A DNA stretch of 62,274 bases from Gordoniibacillus chartarius (GTDB taxonomy: Bacteria; Bacillota; Bacilli; Paenibacillales; NBRC-103111): NCBI RefSeq assembly GCF_042432825.1, contig NZ_JBHLWN010000016.1, positions 1 to 62,274 of the forward strand. The letters run 5' to 3'. Of the stretch, positions 16,506-25,152 are shown piece by piece; the first letter of the stretch is position 1, and each line of letters starts with the position of its first letter. The position numbers were made by a program, and so were the translations under genes. The notes under the pieces were generated by a model, which saw only the letters and a list, made by a program, of their open reading frames with translations, did no database searches and was not told the origin of the DNA.

Positions 16506-17969
16506 ATGTCGGGCAATAGCGAATTCCGTCCTGTGGCTATAGCGGGACCAGGCCGGCTCGCCGCTTCGTTGTTGCAAGCTATGGCGGAGGCGGATGTTCC
16601 CCATGTTGCGGCAGGTGCGCTCGGAAACCGGGAGGATTGGCAGCGGAAGCTGGGCTCGGCATGCTCCTTGATTTATGCAGCGGATGAACTGGAAGACGGA
16701 CATCTCTCCCAACTGGAGACGTACTGCATAGAGGAACGGAAGGCTCTGCTTCCGGTTGTAAGGCTTTCGCGAAAGGTGATGGTCGGGCCTCTGCTGGGAT
16801 ACGAGTCGGCTATGACCTGGGAATCGCTGCTCAATCAAGTTCATTATGATGCCGTTTGCCAAGGGGAGCCGCCGGCACGGGGCCTATCGCCCTTCATCTG
16901 GCCGATCCTATCCAATATCGCAATACACTGGCTGGAACAGGCTGCTGCAGCGGCGGGTCGGCCTCGCGGTCCACATGCTTCCCAGGTTTATTTGCTGGAT
17001 CTGGAGACGCTGGAAGGCCGGCTTTATGATGCGGGTCCGGGTCCTCTCGAAACGGAGAGGGTGCAGGCCTGCCCTGTTAGAGATGTGAAGGAACGGCTTC
17101 ACCGCTCGGAGGCTATGCCGGACCGGGATGAGCTGTTGTCCTATTTTCATAACCTGACTTCCGAAGTAACGGGACTATTTCATGATTGGGACGACGGGGG
17201 ATTGGAGCAGCTTCCGCTATCGGTTTGCCGAATCCGAACGGTCGATCCTTTATCGGCTGGACCGGCTCGTCTGCTGCCCGAGCTGACTGCTTCCGGATTC
17301 GATCCGCGGGAAGCCCGGGTAGAGGCAGGATTAGCGGGAGTTGAAGCGTATCTTGAACGAATGAGCGCACGGATGTCCGGGAAGATGCGGGACCATGAAC
17401 GGGCATGCGTGGGCTTTGGAGCCGGACAGACGTTCGGGGAAGCAGTGTACCGTGCGCTGCTGCAATGTCTGGCGGAGCTGCTGGAATTGCGCTTACGGGA
17501 GCATCCGGTACCTCCGATGCGGCCATGGAGCGGGAGCGGTATCTCTGACCCGTACGGCCGGTATTGTCTTCAGGCTCTGCAAATGCTCGGCGGCCCGGCG
17601 GAAATGCTTGAAGGAGAAGAGCTGCTAGGGTGTCCCGTTATGTGGGTGAGGGTCGGCGGCTTTACATATGGAGGCATCGGCCTAAGCCGAGAAGGAGCTG
17701 TTCGCCATGCGCTGCAGGGAGCGCTTCAGGCTATACAGCTTGGGGAGATTTCGGGGACTGACGCTGCAGCGTTCCCATTCGCAGTGAAGCCGGTTTCCCG
17801 CTCCTTCACTGCGGAGAGCTCGGCTCCGGTACGCCTGAAATCGGTCATTTCTACGTTGGCGGGCAGCGGCATCCGTCTGCATGTGAGCGATATTCGCCCA
17901 AGATCCGTCTTATCCGAGAACCGGCTGCAGCTGGTCAGTGTAATGTTACGGGAGGGATCGGCACAATGA
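16506..17969 (+). CDS. Putative TOMM peptide maturation protein (Ocin-ThiF-like)
   Basis: A 487-residue protein with a ThiF/E1-like N-terminus (VAIAGPGRLAASLLQAM, a degenerate nucleotide fold) and a C-terminal half with patches that recall a divergent YcaO fold (FGAGQTFGEAVYRALLQCLAELL; EGAVRHALQGALQAIQ). It overlaps the YcaO gene by four bases (ATGA), so the two are made together. In Bacillus-type azole-peptide loci such as heterocycloanthracin, a ThiF-like maturation protein of this kind accompanies the YcaO cyclodehydratase (family knowledge). The call rests largely on this context and on the N-terminal pattern. The catalytic zinc Cys pairs of true E1 enzymes are not visible. Confidence 0.6.
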   Translation: MSGNSEFRPVAIAGPGRLAASLLQAMAEADVPHVAAGALGNREDWQRKLGSACSLIYAADELEDGHLSQLETYCIEERKALLPVVRLSRKVMVGPLLGYESAMTWESLLNQVHYDAVCQGEPPARGLSPFIWPILSNIAIHWLEQAAAAAGRPRGPHASQVYLLDLETLEGRLYDAGPGPLETERVQACPVRDVKERLHRSEAMPDRDELLSYFHNLTSEVTGLFHDWDDGGLEQLPLSVCRIRTVDPLSAGPARLLPELTASGFDPREARVEAGLAGVEAYLERMSARMSGKMRDHERACVGFGAGQTFGEAVYRALLQCLAELLELRLREHPVPPMRPWSGSGISDPYGRYCLQALQMLGGPAEMLEGEELLGCPVMWVRVGGFTYGGIGLSREGAVRHALQGALQAIQLGEISGTDAAAFPFAVKPVSRSFTAESSAPVRLKSVISTLAGSGIRLHVSDIRPRSVLSENRLQLVSVMLREGSAQ

Positions 17970-19984
17970 CGACGCAAATTGCCGTAATCGGTACGGGGCG
18001 CCTGGCGGATAGGGTTGGCAAGCTGCTGTCGGCAAGAAACGCGCTCGTCCGGATGAACGATTTGTCTGCGGGCATTCCGGCTTCTGCAGATATCGCGCTG
18101 CTGCTTAGTGACGATTGGCCGGCATGGGATGAGCTTGAGTTGAGAGAGATTTTGCAAGAGAAGGGGATTCCGTGGCTTCGCGCCTTTGCGTTCCAGGGCG
18201 AGGGCGTGATCGGGCCTCTCGTACGCCCCGGTACACCGGGCTGTTCGCAATGTGCAGAGCTCAGACTGCGCGATATCGGGGCGGACTCCGACGGCAGCGA
18301 TAGCTTTGGCTATGGCCATAGCGACGACGGTGGTGATGGCGACGGCGATGGCGGCGGCAGTAGCGGTGTTGAGGGAGAAGGTGGAGTTGAAGGCGCAGGT
18401 GAAGGTGCAGGCGAGGCCTGCTCCTCAACGGGACTGAGGCACGTGGCTTTGATGGTAGCAACCGAAGCGGAGAAGGCTCTAAGCGGACACGCCCACACGA
18501 TGGAACATATTTACATCGTGAACCTGTACACGCTCGGTGCCGCCTTGCATGTCATTCTGCCGGACCCGTCGTGCTCCGTATGCGGAGAGGGGCTGCCGGA
18601 GGACAGCGCGGAGCTTGCGCAGATCGCTCTTCAGCCAGCGCCCAAATCGGCGTCCGACCGCTACCGCTGCCGTCCGCTGGATGAGCTGGGGCCGGCGCTA
18701 ATCCGCGATTATCTTGATGAAAGAACGGGACTGCTCGACCGCAAGACCAACGACCTGCTTTCTCCATTTGCTGTCGTTGATATGAGGCTGCCCTCGTATA
18801 TGCTCGGTGACGAGATTGTCGGAGGCCGAAGCCATTCCTATGAGGCCAGCACAATAACGGCCGTTCTGGAAGGTCTGGAGCGTTACTGCGGGCAAATCGC
18901 GCGCGGCAAACGCACTGTCGTTTACGACAGCTATACGAACTTACAGGCCGCGTCACCGGTGCTGGACCCACGGTCCGCAGGGTTGTATGCCGACGAGCAG
19001 TATCGGCTGCCCGATTTTCCCTACGAGCCGTTTGACGAGGACCGCGAGCTGGAGTGGGTATGGGGCTATTCGCTCCTGCAGGATCAGCCGATTCTCGTAC
19101 CGGAGCAAATGATTTACTATCGCGCGGGTTACACGTACGGGTTCGTTCAGGCAAGCTCGAACGGATGTGCACTCGGAGGCAGTTTGGAGGAAGCGATCCT
19201 GCACGGCTGTCTGGAGATCGTTGAACGCGATGCGTTCCTGATGAGCTGGTACGGTCGGTTGCCGCTCCGCCGGTTGGACCCGCATTCTGCGAATGACCGG
19301 GAGCTGCTGCTCATGATCGATAAGCTAGAGACAGTACTCGGATACGAGGTGCAGCTCTTTAATATGACGACGGAGGTCGGCATACCGAGTATTTGGGTGC
19401 TGGCCCGCAGCCGGGAGCCCAACCGGTTTGCGTTCCTTTGCGGAGCGGGCGCCCATTTCGACCCCGTACGCGCGGCGAAAGGCGCTATTCATGAATTGGC
19501 GTCGATGCTGCCCCATTTTCAAATCAAATACGACCTGAAGCGCGGAGAGCTCATGAACCTGTACGGGAACCCGGATTTAGTGGAAAGCATCGAGCATCAT
19601 TCGCTCGTATACGGGCTGCCGCAAGCCGAAGAGCGGTTTGCCTTCCTGCTTAACGGCGGCCGCCCGCCGCGATCATTCCGGGAAGAGTTCCAGCCGGGGC
19701 CGGCACGCATGGATTTGCGGGAAGATCTTACGGACTTTATGGAGAAAATGAAGCGGCTGGAGCTAGACGTAATCGTGGTCGATCAAACGTGTCCGGAAAT
19801 CCGGAGAAACGGGCTGCACTGTGTGAAGGTGCTCATACCGGGTATGGTGCCGATCACCTTCGGCCATCGGATCAGACGAACGACCGGGCTCCCGCGGCTG
19901 CTTCATGTACCTGTAGAACTGGGCTATGCGGAGCGGCCGCTGACAGTGGAGCAGCTGAATCCGTATCCGCATCCGTTTTACTAG
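17966..19984 (+). CDS. YcaO cyclodehydratase fused to an E1-like leader-binding domain (TOMM, SagC/D type)
   Basis: A 672-residue protein. Residues 1-~220 are E1-like (IAVIGTGRLADRV; a Cys pair in GCSQCAELRL and another in CSVCGEGLPE suit a structural zinc), interrupted by a Gly/Asp/Glu/Ser-rich spacer near 97-150. Residues ~235-672 are a YcaO domain: SSNGCALGGSLEEAILHGCLEIVERDAF, EVQLFNMT and a C-terminal Pro-rich tail PYPHPFY, a feature needed for activity in studied cyclodehydratases. Known role: ATP-dependent conversion of Cys, Ser and Thr in a ribosomal peptide to azolines. The flavin dehydrogenase that would oxidise these is not in the window, nor is an evident precursor. Confidence 0.88.
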   Translation: MTTQIAVIGTGRLADRVGKLLSARNALVRMNDLSAGIPASADIALLLSDDWPAWDELELREILQEKGIPWLRAFAFQGEGVIGPLVRPGTPGCSQCAELRLRDIGADSDGSDSFGYGHSDDGGDGDGDGGGSSGVEGEGGVEGAGEGAGEACSSTGLRHVALMVATEAEKALSGHAHTMEHIYIVNLYTLGAALHVILPDPSCSVCGEGLPEDSAELAQIALQPAPKSASDRYRCRPLDELGPALIRDYLDERTGLLDRKTNDLLSPFAVVDMRLPSYMLGDEIVGGRSHSYEASTITAVLEGLERYCGQIARGKRTVVYDSYTNLQAASPVLDPRSAGLYADEQYRLPDFPYEPFDEDRELEWVWGYSLLQDQPILVPEQMIYYRAGYTYGFVQASSNGCALGGSLEEAILHGCLEIVERDAFLMSWYGRLPLRRLDPHSANDRELLLMIDKLETVLGYEVQLFNMTTEVGIPSIWVLARSREPNRFAFLCGAGAHFDPVRAAKGAIHELASMLPHFQIKYDLKRGELMNLYGNPDLVESIEHHSLVYGLPQAEERFAFLLNGGRPPRSFREEFQPGPARMDLREDLTDFMEKMKRLELDVIVVDQTCPEIRRNGLHCVKVLIPGMVPITFGHRIRRTTGLPRLLHVPVELGYAERPLTVEQLNPYPHPFY

Positions 19985-20000
19985 AGGCTGTCACGGAAAA

Positions 20001-20026
20001 AAAGCCGCTTCGCATGGAGGCGGCTT
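20001..20026. terminator. Bidirectional terminator between YcaO and YjcZ genes
   Basis: AAAGCCGC and GCGGCTTT pair around TTCGCATGGAG. Seven A on the left give a strong T-run for the minus strand (YjcZ gene); the plus side (TTTCCGTTT) is weaker. Confidence 0.8.
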
Positions 20027-20045
20027 TCCGTTTGAAGGAATCAAA

Positions 20046-20168
20046 CTACAGGAGGAATGCGCGGCTCACGATAACCAGGAGGATGAACAGAACCAGGATT
20101 GCTGCTGTGCTAGTGAAAACGCCGCCGAAGCCTGCGCCTGCTGCAGCTGCTGCCGTTGCGAATGCCAT
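20046..20168 (-). CDS. YjcZ-family sporulation peptide
   Basis: A 40-residue peptide with a short Ala/Gly-rich start, then GGVFTSTAAILVLFILL and the tail VIVSRAFLL. The Gly-rich lead and one hydrophobic helix are the YjcZ pattern, a family of tiny spore-associated peptides in Bacillales. The ATG at 20168 follows GAAAGGGG; the frame is open further upstream without a start that makes sense. It has only scattered Ser/Thr and no Cys, so it is a poor substrate for the neighbouring azole-forming enzymes. Confidence 0.7.
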   Translation of the reverse strand: MAFATAAAAAGAGFGGVFTSTAAILVLFILLVIVSRAFLL

Positions 20169-20273
20169 GGAACAAAACCCCTTTCGTGGAGATTGATTGA
20201 TGTTACAAAGCCATTGTACGCAGCTGCGGCGAAGCTTGATTGGACGTATATCCCGTATTGACGAATAACCAAG

Positions 20274-20303
20274 AAGGCCCATTCTCCGCCGAGAATGGGC
20301 CTT
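20274..20303 (-). terminator. Terminator after the azoreductase gene
   Basis: AAGGCCCATTCTC and GAGAATGGGCCTT pair around CGCC, about 20 bases past the stop of the minus-strand gene, followed by CTTGGTTATT. Confidence 0.8.
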
Positions 20304-20321
20304 ATGCTTGCTTTGCGTTAT

Positions 20322-20957
20322 TTAGAACCGCTTTGCCGCTTCCTTCGCTTTCTCAATCGCCTTTGCTTTAATTTCATCAGCCTTGTCCGGCATAGCGGCC
20401 ATGCCTTCGACGAACAGGCCCTCGAAGCTCGGCACGCCGTGGAACTGCATGATTTTGCCCAGGTAGCTGTGACCGCTCTCGAAGCCGGCTGCCGGCCCCT
20501 CCGAATAGATGCCGCCGGAGGCTTGGATATGAATGGCCTTCTTCGTGCCAAGCAGACCGACCGGACCTTGCTCGGTATACTTGAACGTTTTGCCCGCTAC
20601 GCAGATTGCGTCGATGTAGGCCTTCAGAACGGGCGGGAAGGAAAAATTCCACATCGGGGAAACATACACATACTTGTCGGCCGCGACGTATTGATCGACA
20701 ATGTCGCCGAGGCGGGTAACCTTCGCCTTCTCGTCAGCCGTAAGCGAGCCTATTTCCGCGCCCGAGCGCAGCTTGCCCCATCCGTTGAATACGTCCAGAT
20801 CGATGTGCGGGACGTCGATCTTGTACAAATCCAGATGCACGATTTCGTCGGACGGATTCGCCTCGCGATAAGCTTCGATGAATTCTTTTCCCACAGCCAT
20901 ACTGTAGGAGAATTGGTGATCGTGCGGATGAGCGGTGATATACAGTACGGTTGCCAT
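20322..20957 (-). CDS. azoR: FMN-dependent NADH-azoreductase
   Basis: A 211-residue flavodoxin-fold enzyme with the family markers SPMWNFSFPPVLKAYIDAI and GSVGLL-like GPVGLLGTKKAIHIQASGG. Known role: two-electron reduction of quinones and azo dyes with NADH, avoiding semiquinone radicals. The ATG at 20957 follows AAGGAGAG; the upstream ATG at 20981 overlaps a weaker site. It lies downstream of the XRE-cupin regulator on the same strand and across from DoxX, an esterase and an extradiol dioxygenase, the same set of functions that MhqR controls in B. subtilis. Confidence 0.93.
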   Translation of the reverse strand: MATVLYITAHPHDHQFSYSMAVGKEFIEAYREANPSDEIVHLDLYKIDVPHIDLDVFNGWGKLRSGAEIGSLTADEKAKVTRLGDIVDQYVAADKYVYVSPMWNFSFPPVLKAYIDAICVAGKTFKYTEQGPVGLLGTKKAIHIQASGGIYSEGPAAGFESGHSYLGKIMQFHGVPSFEGLFVEGMAAMPDKADEIKAKAIEKAKEAAKRF

Positions 20958-21032
20958 GCAGGTTGCTCTCTCCTTCAACATGTAATCTCGTCCGTCCCGA
21001 AGACCGACGGTTTAGGTTTCCCCTGCGTTCCA

Positions 21033-21587
21033 TTATGAATACCATTCCGGCTTGGAATCCGTCTCCGTATACAACGCGATCAGGACAACAGCCGTCTCCT
21101 CGCCGACGTTGCGCACCGAGTGAGGAATGCAGGCATTCCAGCTGAACGAATCCCCCTCGAAGAATTCGGCGCTGTCCTCCCCTTGCTCGGCATAGATTTT
21201 CCCGGATATAACCAAATGCACCTCTTCGCCTTCGTGGGCGTGCGGCTGCTCGCCCGTCGAAGTACCGGGAGGCAGCTCCACCAGCATCATGCGTACGTTC
21301 TTCGTCGCACTAAGGTGTCCCACTTTAAGCCGGTCGGGGCCGCTCGACGTCATTCGCCGCTCGTCCTTGCGGACGATCTGCATGCGCTCTTCTTTACGCA
21401 GCAGCAAATAGGCCAGAGGCACCTTCAACGCTTTGGCGATACTCTCTAATGTTGCGATGGAGGGAGACGTTTTATTCGTTTCGACTTGGCTCATAAACCC
21501 TTGGGACAAGCCGGTTTCTTCGCAAATTTGGGCGATCGTAATATTTTTCCGCTTGCGGATGGATCGTATCGTTGAACCGATATCCAT
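21033..21587 (-). CDS. XRE-family regulator with cupin sensor domain
   Basis: A 184-residue regulator. Residues ~6-60 hold an XRE helix-turn-helix (TIAQICEETGLSQGFMSQVE, PSIATLESIAKAL), residues ~100-180 a cupin barrel (ANGQPHAHEGEE-like EQPHAHEGEEVHLVISG, then PHSVRNVGEE) with the His and Glu residues of a metal site. Such proteins sense small molecules through the cupin. It reads toward the azoreductase and away from the DoxX operon, and AT-rich repeats fill the divergent region, so control of both sides is likely. Confidence 0.92.
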   Translation of the reverse strand: MDIGSTIRSIRKRKNITIAQICEETGLSQGFMSQVETNKTSPSIATLESIAKALKVPLAYLLLRKEERMQIVRKDERRMTSSGPDRLKVGHLSATKNVRMMLVELPPGTSTGEQPHAHEGEEVHLVISGKIYAEQGEDSAEFFEGDSFSWNACIPHSVRNVGEETAVVLIALYTETDSKPEWYS

Positions 21588-21599
21588 GGCGCCATCACT

Positions 21600-21720
21600 C
21601 CGATTAAAATATTTGTAATACGAATGTTATATCTATATTATCAATTTTTTGATTGACATTCCAGCGGTCCATGAGTTAAATTATGAATACGAAATAAATA
21701 TTCACAATACTAATATTTCT
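21600..21720. promoter_or_regulatory. AT-rich divergent control region with repeated ATACGAA/ATATT motifs
   Basis: Between the XRE-cupin gene and the DoxX operon lie AATATTTGTAATACGAAT, ATGAATACGAAATAAATATT and CACAATACTAATATTT, similar blocks in both orientations. They flank and overlap the plus-strand promoter, a suitable place for binding of the divergent regulator. Confidence 0.45.
21653..21682 (+). promoter_or_regulatory. SigmaA-type promoter of the DoxX operon
   Basis: TTGACA at 21653-21658 and TTAAAT at 21676-21681, spaced by 17 bases, about 55 bases upstream of the DoxX start. Confidence 0.6.
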
Positions 21721-21737
21721 TCGGGAGAGTGGTTCAA

Positions 21738-22145
21738 ATGAAGCAAGGGGCAGTATGGGTGGCAACGGTAATGAGAGTAGTGCTGGGTATCCTGTTCACG
21801 GCACACGGCATTAGCAAGGTTCAGATGGGATTGGACAATGTAGCCGGATGGTTCGGTTCGCTGGGAATTCCCGGATGGTTCGGTTATGTCGTCGCGATTA
21901 TTGAGCTGGCAGGGGGCATTCTGTTGATGGCAGGCCTCTTCACACGTTATGTATCGGTATTGCTCGCGCTTGTGATGGTCGGGGCTATCGTCACGGTGAA
22001 GTTCAAGGCCGGTCTTCTCGGCAACGGGCAGATGGCAGGCTATGAGCTGGATTTGGCTTTGCTGGTCATGACGGTTCATTTCATCTTCGCCGGGCCTGCG
22101 CGGTTGTCCGTGGACAGCTTGTTCTTGCCCAAATCAAGCGCCTAA
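21738..22145 (+). CDS. DoxX-family membrane protein
   Basis: A 135-residue protein with four membrane segments and the DoxX/SURF4 features RVVLGILFTAHGISK and AIIELAGGILLMAGLF. Relatives include MhqP and CatD of B. subtilis, which are induced by quinones and catechols. The ATG at 21738 follows GGGAGAG; an in-frame GTG nine bases earlier overlaps that site. It is the first gene of a run with an esterase, a dioxygenase and probably a permease, which makes a role in quinone or thiol stress likely. Confidence 0.88.
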   Translation: MKQGAVWVATVMRVVLGILFTAHGISKVQMGLDNVAGWFGSLGIPGWFGYVVAIIELAGGILLMAGLFTRYVSVLLALVMVGAIVTVKFKAGLLGNGQMAGYELDLALLVMTVHFIFAGPARLSVDSLFLPKSSA

Positions 22146-22168
22146 TATTTCCGGAAGGGGGTATCCCT

Positions 22169-22846
22169 ATGAAACCGATTTTCGAGTATGACCTTCATTT
22201 GCCTGCCGGTATGGAATCTGGACGGACGTATCCGGCGATCTTCACGCTGCACGGGAAAGGCTCGAACGAGCGCAATATGCATGTACTGACGGAGTCTTTG
22301 ACGAAAGATTTTATTATTATCGCCATTCGAGGCGGCCTTACTCTCGGTGCGGGATTTCAGTATTACGAGCTTAAGAGTCTGGGCCATCCGATCCGGGAGT
22401 CGTTCGACCTGGCGGTTCGGTCGCTGCAGGAGTTTATCGCTTATGCGACGGAGCGGTATCCGATCGATGCGCAGCGGCGCTACGTACTGGGCTTCTCGCA
22501 GGGGGCCATTCTGGCGATGACGCTGGCGCTGACGATGGGAGAACAGCTTAAAGGGATCGTAGCACTTAACGGGTACGTGCCCGATTTTGTAAAGACCGAG
22601 TACCCGCTGCAGCCGGTGGAGCGCGTGTCCGTATTTGTCTCGCACGGGGAGTTCGACGGCGTATTCCCGGTAAGGATCGGGTATGAGACAGCGGCGTACT
22701 GGCGAGAGCTGAACGCTGGGCTGACCTTCACGATCTATCCGTCGGAGCATACCGTGACGGATGAGAACCGGCGGGACTTTACCGAGTGGCTTCTTCGCGA
22801 TGCCGGTCTCGGGCTGCTACACACTAAAGGAGGGGACATTCAATGA
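22169..22846 (+). CDS. Alpha/beta hydrolase (MhqD-like carboxylesterase)
   Basis: A 225-residue hydrolase of the phospholipase/carboxylesterase type: FTLHGKGSNERN oxyanion loop, nucleophile elbow GFSQGA near residue 110, then Asp in HGEFDGVFP and His in PSEHTVTDE complete the triad. MhqD of B. subtilis, in the quinone operon mhqED, belongs to the same family. The stop overlaps the next start (ATGA), so it is coupled to the extradiol dioxygenase. The natural substrate is unknown. Confidence 0.88.
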   Translation: MKPIFEYDLHLPAGMESGRTYPAIFTLHGKGSNERNMHVLTESLTKDFIIIAIRGGLTLGAGFQYYELKSLGHPIRESFDLAVRSLQEFIAYATERYPIDAQRRYVLGFSQGAILAMTLALTMGEQLKGIVALNGYVPDFVKTEYPLQPVERVSVFVSHGEFDGVFPVRIGYETAAYWRELNAGLTFTIYPSEHTVTDENRRDFTEWLLRDAGLGLLHTKGGDIQ

Positions 22847-23613
22847 TGCCGTCATACTTTTTCGCCCATGGGGCGCCGTCGCTCGTGCTGGAGCGTCATG
22901 CTTATACCGACTTTATCCGCCGTTTTGCCGCAGACATGCCGAAGCCGAAAGCGATTGTGCTGTTCTCCGCGCACTGGGAGGAGACGACGCAAGCGGTAAG
23001 CGCGGTGGACACGTACGGTACGATCTACGATTTCGGCGGATTCCAGGAGGAGCTGTACCGGATGACGTATCCGGCTCCGGGGGATCGCGCTTTGGCGGAA
23101 GAGATCCGTTCTCTATTCACGGCGCATGGCATACCGAGTACAATGGATGAAGAAAGAGGACTCGATCACGGGGCCTGGGCGGTGCTGAAGCTGATGTATC
23201 CCGGGGCGGATATTCCGGTTGTGGCGTTGTCAGTTAACCGCTATTTGACGAACGAGCAGCAGTATGAAGTCGGCAAAGCGCTGGCAAAGCTGCGGGAGCG
23301 GGATGTGCTGATCATCGGCAGCGGCGGTACGGTCCACAATCTGCGCAGAGTGAACTGGCGGGCGGATGCGGTCGACGAGTGGGCGGCAGCTTTCGACGAA
23401 TGGCTGGCAAGCACGCTGGAAGCGTGGGATTTGGACGCGCTGTTCGCTTACCGGGAGCAGGCCCCATACGCGCGGGAAGCGGTTCCGACGAACGAGCACT
23501 TCATTCCGCTGCTGCTTGCCATGGGGGCGGCGGATGAGAGCCGGAAGGCGGAGCTGCTGCACCGAAGCTATCAATACGGTAATTTGAGCCTAAGCTGCTG
23601 GAAATTCGGGTAA
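22843..23613 (+). CDS. DODA-type class III extradiol ring-cleavage dioxygenase
   Basis: A 256-residue enzyme of the LigB/DODA superfamily. Metal ligands are visible as FAHGAPSL (His 8), SAHWEE (His 43), the region GLDHGAWAVLKLMYP and NEHFIPLLLAMGA. Known reaction: iron-dependent opening of catechol-type rings with oxygen. It is translationally coupled to the esterase upstream. In B. subtilis the ring-cleaving genes MhqA/E/O are of the glyoxalase (VOC) fold, so this locus uses a different dioxygenase family in a comparable setting. Confidence 0.92.
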   Translation: MMPSYFFAHGAPSLVLERHAYTDFIRRFAADMPKPKAIVLFSAHWEETTQAVSAVDTYGTIYDFGGFQEELYRMTYPAPGDRALAEEIRSLFTAHGIPSTMDEERGLDHGAWAVLKLMYPGADIPVVALSVNRYLTNEQQYEVGKALAKLRERDVLIIGSGGTVHNLRRVNWRADAVDEWAAAFDEWLASTLEAWDLDALFAYREQAPYAREAVPTNEHFIPLLLAMGAADESRKAELLHRSYQYGNLSLSCWKFG

Positions 23614-23655
23614 GTTGCGTTACTTCCTGCGGGGGCATAGTGAAGAGGTGGACGG

Positions 23656-25152
23656 ATGAAGACAGCGGTGATGGCTCACGCCGAACGGATCATGATTCTC
23701 CTGCTAGCCGGGATTTATATTGCAGGCCAGCTTACGCACGGAACATGGGTGACCCCGGTGCTCGGGAGCATGGTGTTCATCGCCATTGTGCTGCTGCTGC
23801 CCCGGCTGCGGGGGATGACCCTGTGGCTGACGGCCGGTTTTCTGGTGCTCGGAGCGTGGCTGATGCTGGTGCAGAAGGCGGACGCCTGCACCTGGTTTCA
23901 GGCTGCCGGCATGAATGTCACGCTTGTCACGCTGTTTGTGTTTGCACCGTTGTTCGGCATCCCCGTCCGGCTTCCGGCGTACGTAGAGGCTCTTAAGCGC
24001 TTCTATGAGACGACCTTGAAGAGCCGGACTTTGCTGTTCGCCGGCACGCAGCTGCTGACGCAGGTTATGGGCGTATTCATTAACGTAGGCGCGATTCCGG
24101 TCGTGCACCCGATCGCCTTCGTTAAGCCTCAATCTCCGCTGATGTCCAGGCTGCTGGCCGGGGCCATGAATCGGGGCTTTGCCGGCGCAATCTTCTGGTC
24201 CCCGTATTTTGCCGCGATGGCGCTTGTGACGTCGGCTCTGTCGCTCCGGTGGTCGGAGCTGCTGCCGTATTTGCTGGGGCTTGCGGGGATCAGCTTTGCT
24301 GTCAGCTTGGCAGTCGATTTCAAAGGGCTGCTGCAGGCGGAGCGGGAAGAACAGAAGGAAAATGCAGACGAAGGTACGGAGGTGAACATGGCGCGGGAGC
24401 CGGAGAGAGGGGCGGCAGGGTCTGCGGTGACTATGGTATCTGCGCCGCCGGGGGTTGCAGGCGCAGCCGAGCCGGTCCGTTCGGAGCCGGAAGCCGTTCC
24501 CGCTGCAAGCAGGCCTAAGGCGGGGTTCCCCGCGGGGCTTGCCGTCTACTTGGCTTCGGCGATCGCCGCCGTGTTGGCGGCCGAGCTTCTTCTCGCGCTG
24601 CCGATGGTGCTGGTCACGTGCTTCACCGCAGTTCTGTTTCCGCTGGCCTGGTGCTTGTTTAAGGGGTATGCGGCTACATATCGGGAAGGCTTGACAAACC
24701 ATCTAAACGTTACTCTGCCGGCACTGAAGAAGGAAATCACGCTGTTTCTGGCGGCCGGCTTCTTCAGCGGCGCAATCGGCACGACCGGGTTCGGGGCGTC
24801 GATTCCGCCGCTCTTGTCGGCGGTTCCGCTGCCGATCGCTTTTACTTTCTCCGCAGCTGTAGTTGTGCTCATTACGGCGACGTCGGTTATCGGCCTTCAT
24901 CCGATCGTTACGGTCACGATATTGGCTGCCAGCGTGGACCCCGCTCAGGTGGACATTAGCTTGACGTATTTTGCCGTCCTGCTTCTTGGAAGCTGGGGCA
25001 TTTCGAACACGATATCGCCCGCCTCCGCCGTCAACAATTTGCTGGCCGGGTTGTTCAAGCAGCCGGTGTTTGATTTTGCCGTGCCGAATTATCGGTTCGC
25101 CGCCGGGATGGCTGTCGTGCTGCTGCTTTACTTGGCCGTTGCGGTTAGGTGA
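23656..25152 (+). CDS. Ion-transporter-superfamily-like permease
   Basis: A 498-residue protein with about twelve hydrophobic segments in two halves, split by a hydrophilic loop near 230-290 rich in Glu, Ala and Pro. The second half has features of the IT superfamily (GTTGFGASIPPLLSAVP, SNTISPASAVNNLLAGL), comparable to DcuC or citrate/gluconate-type carriers. A ribosome site (GAGGTGG) precedes the ATG. It follows the dioxygenase by ~40 bases and may be cotranscribed, but the substrate is not deducible. Confidence 0.7.
   Translation: MKTAVMAHAERIMILLLAGIYIAGQLTHGTWVTPVLGSMVFIAIVLLLPRLRGMTLWLTAGFLVLGAWLMLVQKADACTWFQAAGMNVTLVTLFVFAPLFGIPVRLPAYVEALKRFYETTLKSRTLLFAGTQLLTQVMGVFINVGAIPVVHPIAFVKPQSPLMSRLLAGAMNRGFAGAIFWSPYFAAMALVTSALSLRWSELLPYLLGLAGISFAVSLAVDFKGLLQAEREEQKENADEGTEVNMAREPERGAAGSAVTMVSAPPGVAGAAEPVRSEPEAVPAASRPKAGFPAGLAVYLASAIAAVLAAELLLALPMVLVTCFTAVLFPLAWCLFKGYAATYREGLTNHLNVTLPALKKEITLFLAAGFFSGAIGTTGFGASIPPLLSAVPLPIAFTFSAAVVVLITATSVIGLHPIVTVTILAASVDPAQVDISLTYFAVLLLGSWGISNTISPASAVNNLLAGLFKQPVFDFAVPNYRFAAGMAVVLLLYLAVAVR

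Noticed and set aside
20046..20168. YjcZ-like peptide as precursor for the YcaO enzymes
   Set aside because: It lacks Cys, has only scattered Ser/Thr and a membrane helix, is on the other strand and is separated by a terminator.
23704..24702. 332-codon frame opposite the permease gene
   Set aside because: Composition (Arg, Gln, His) is that of the complement of a hydrophobic protein; no start signal.
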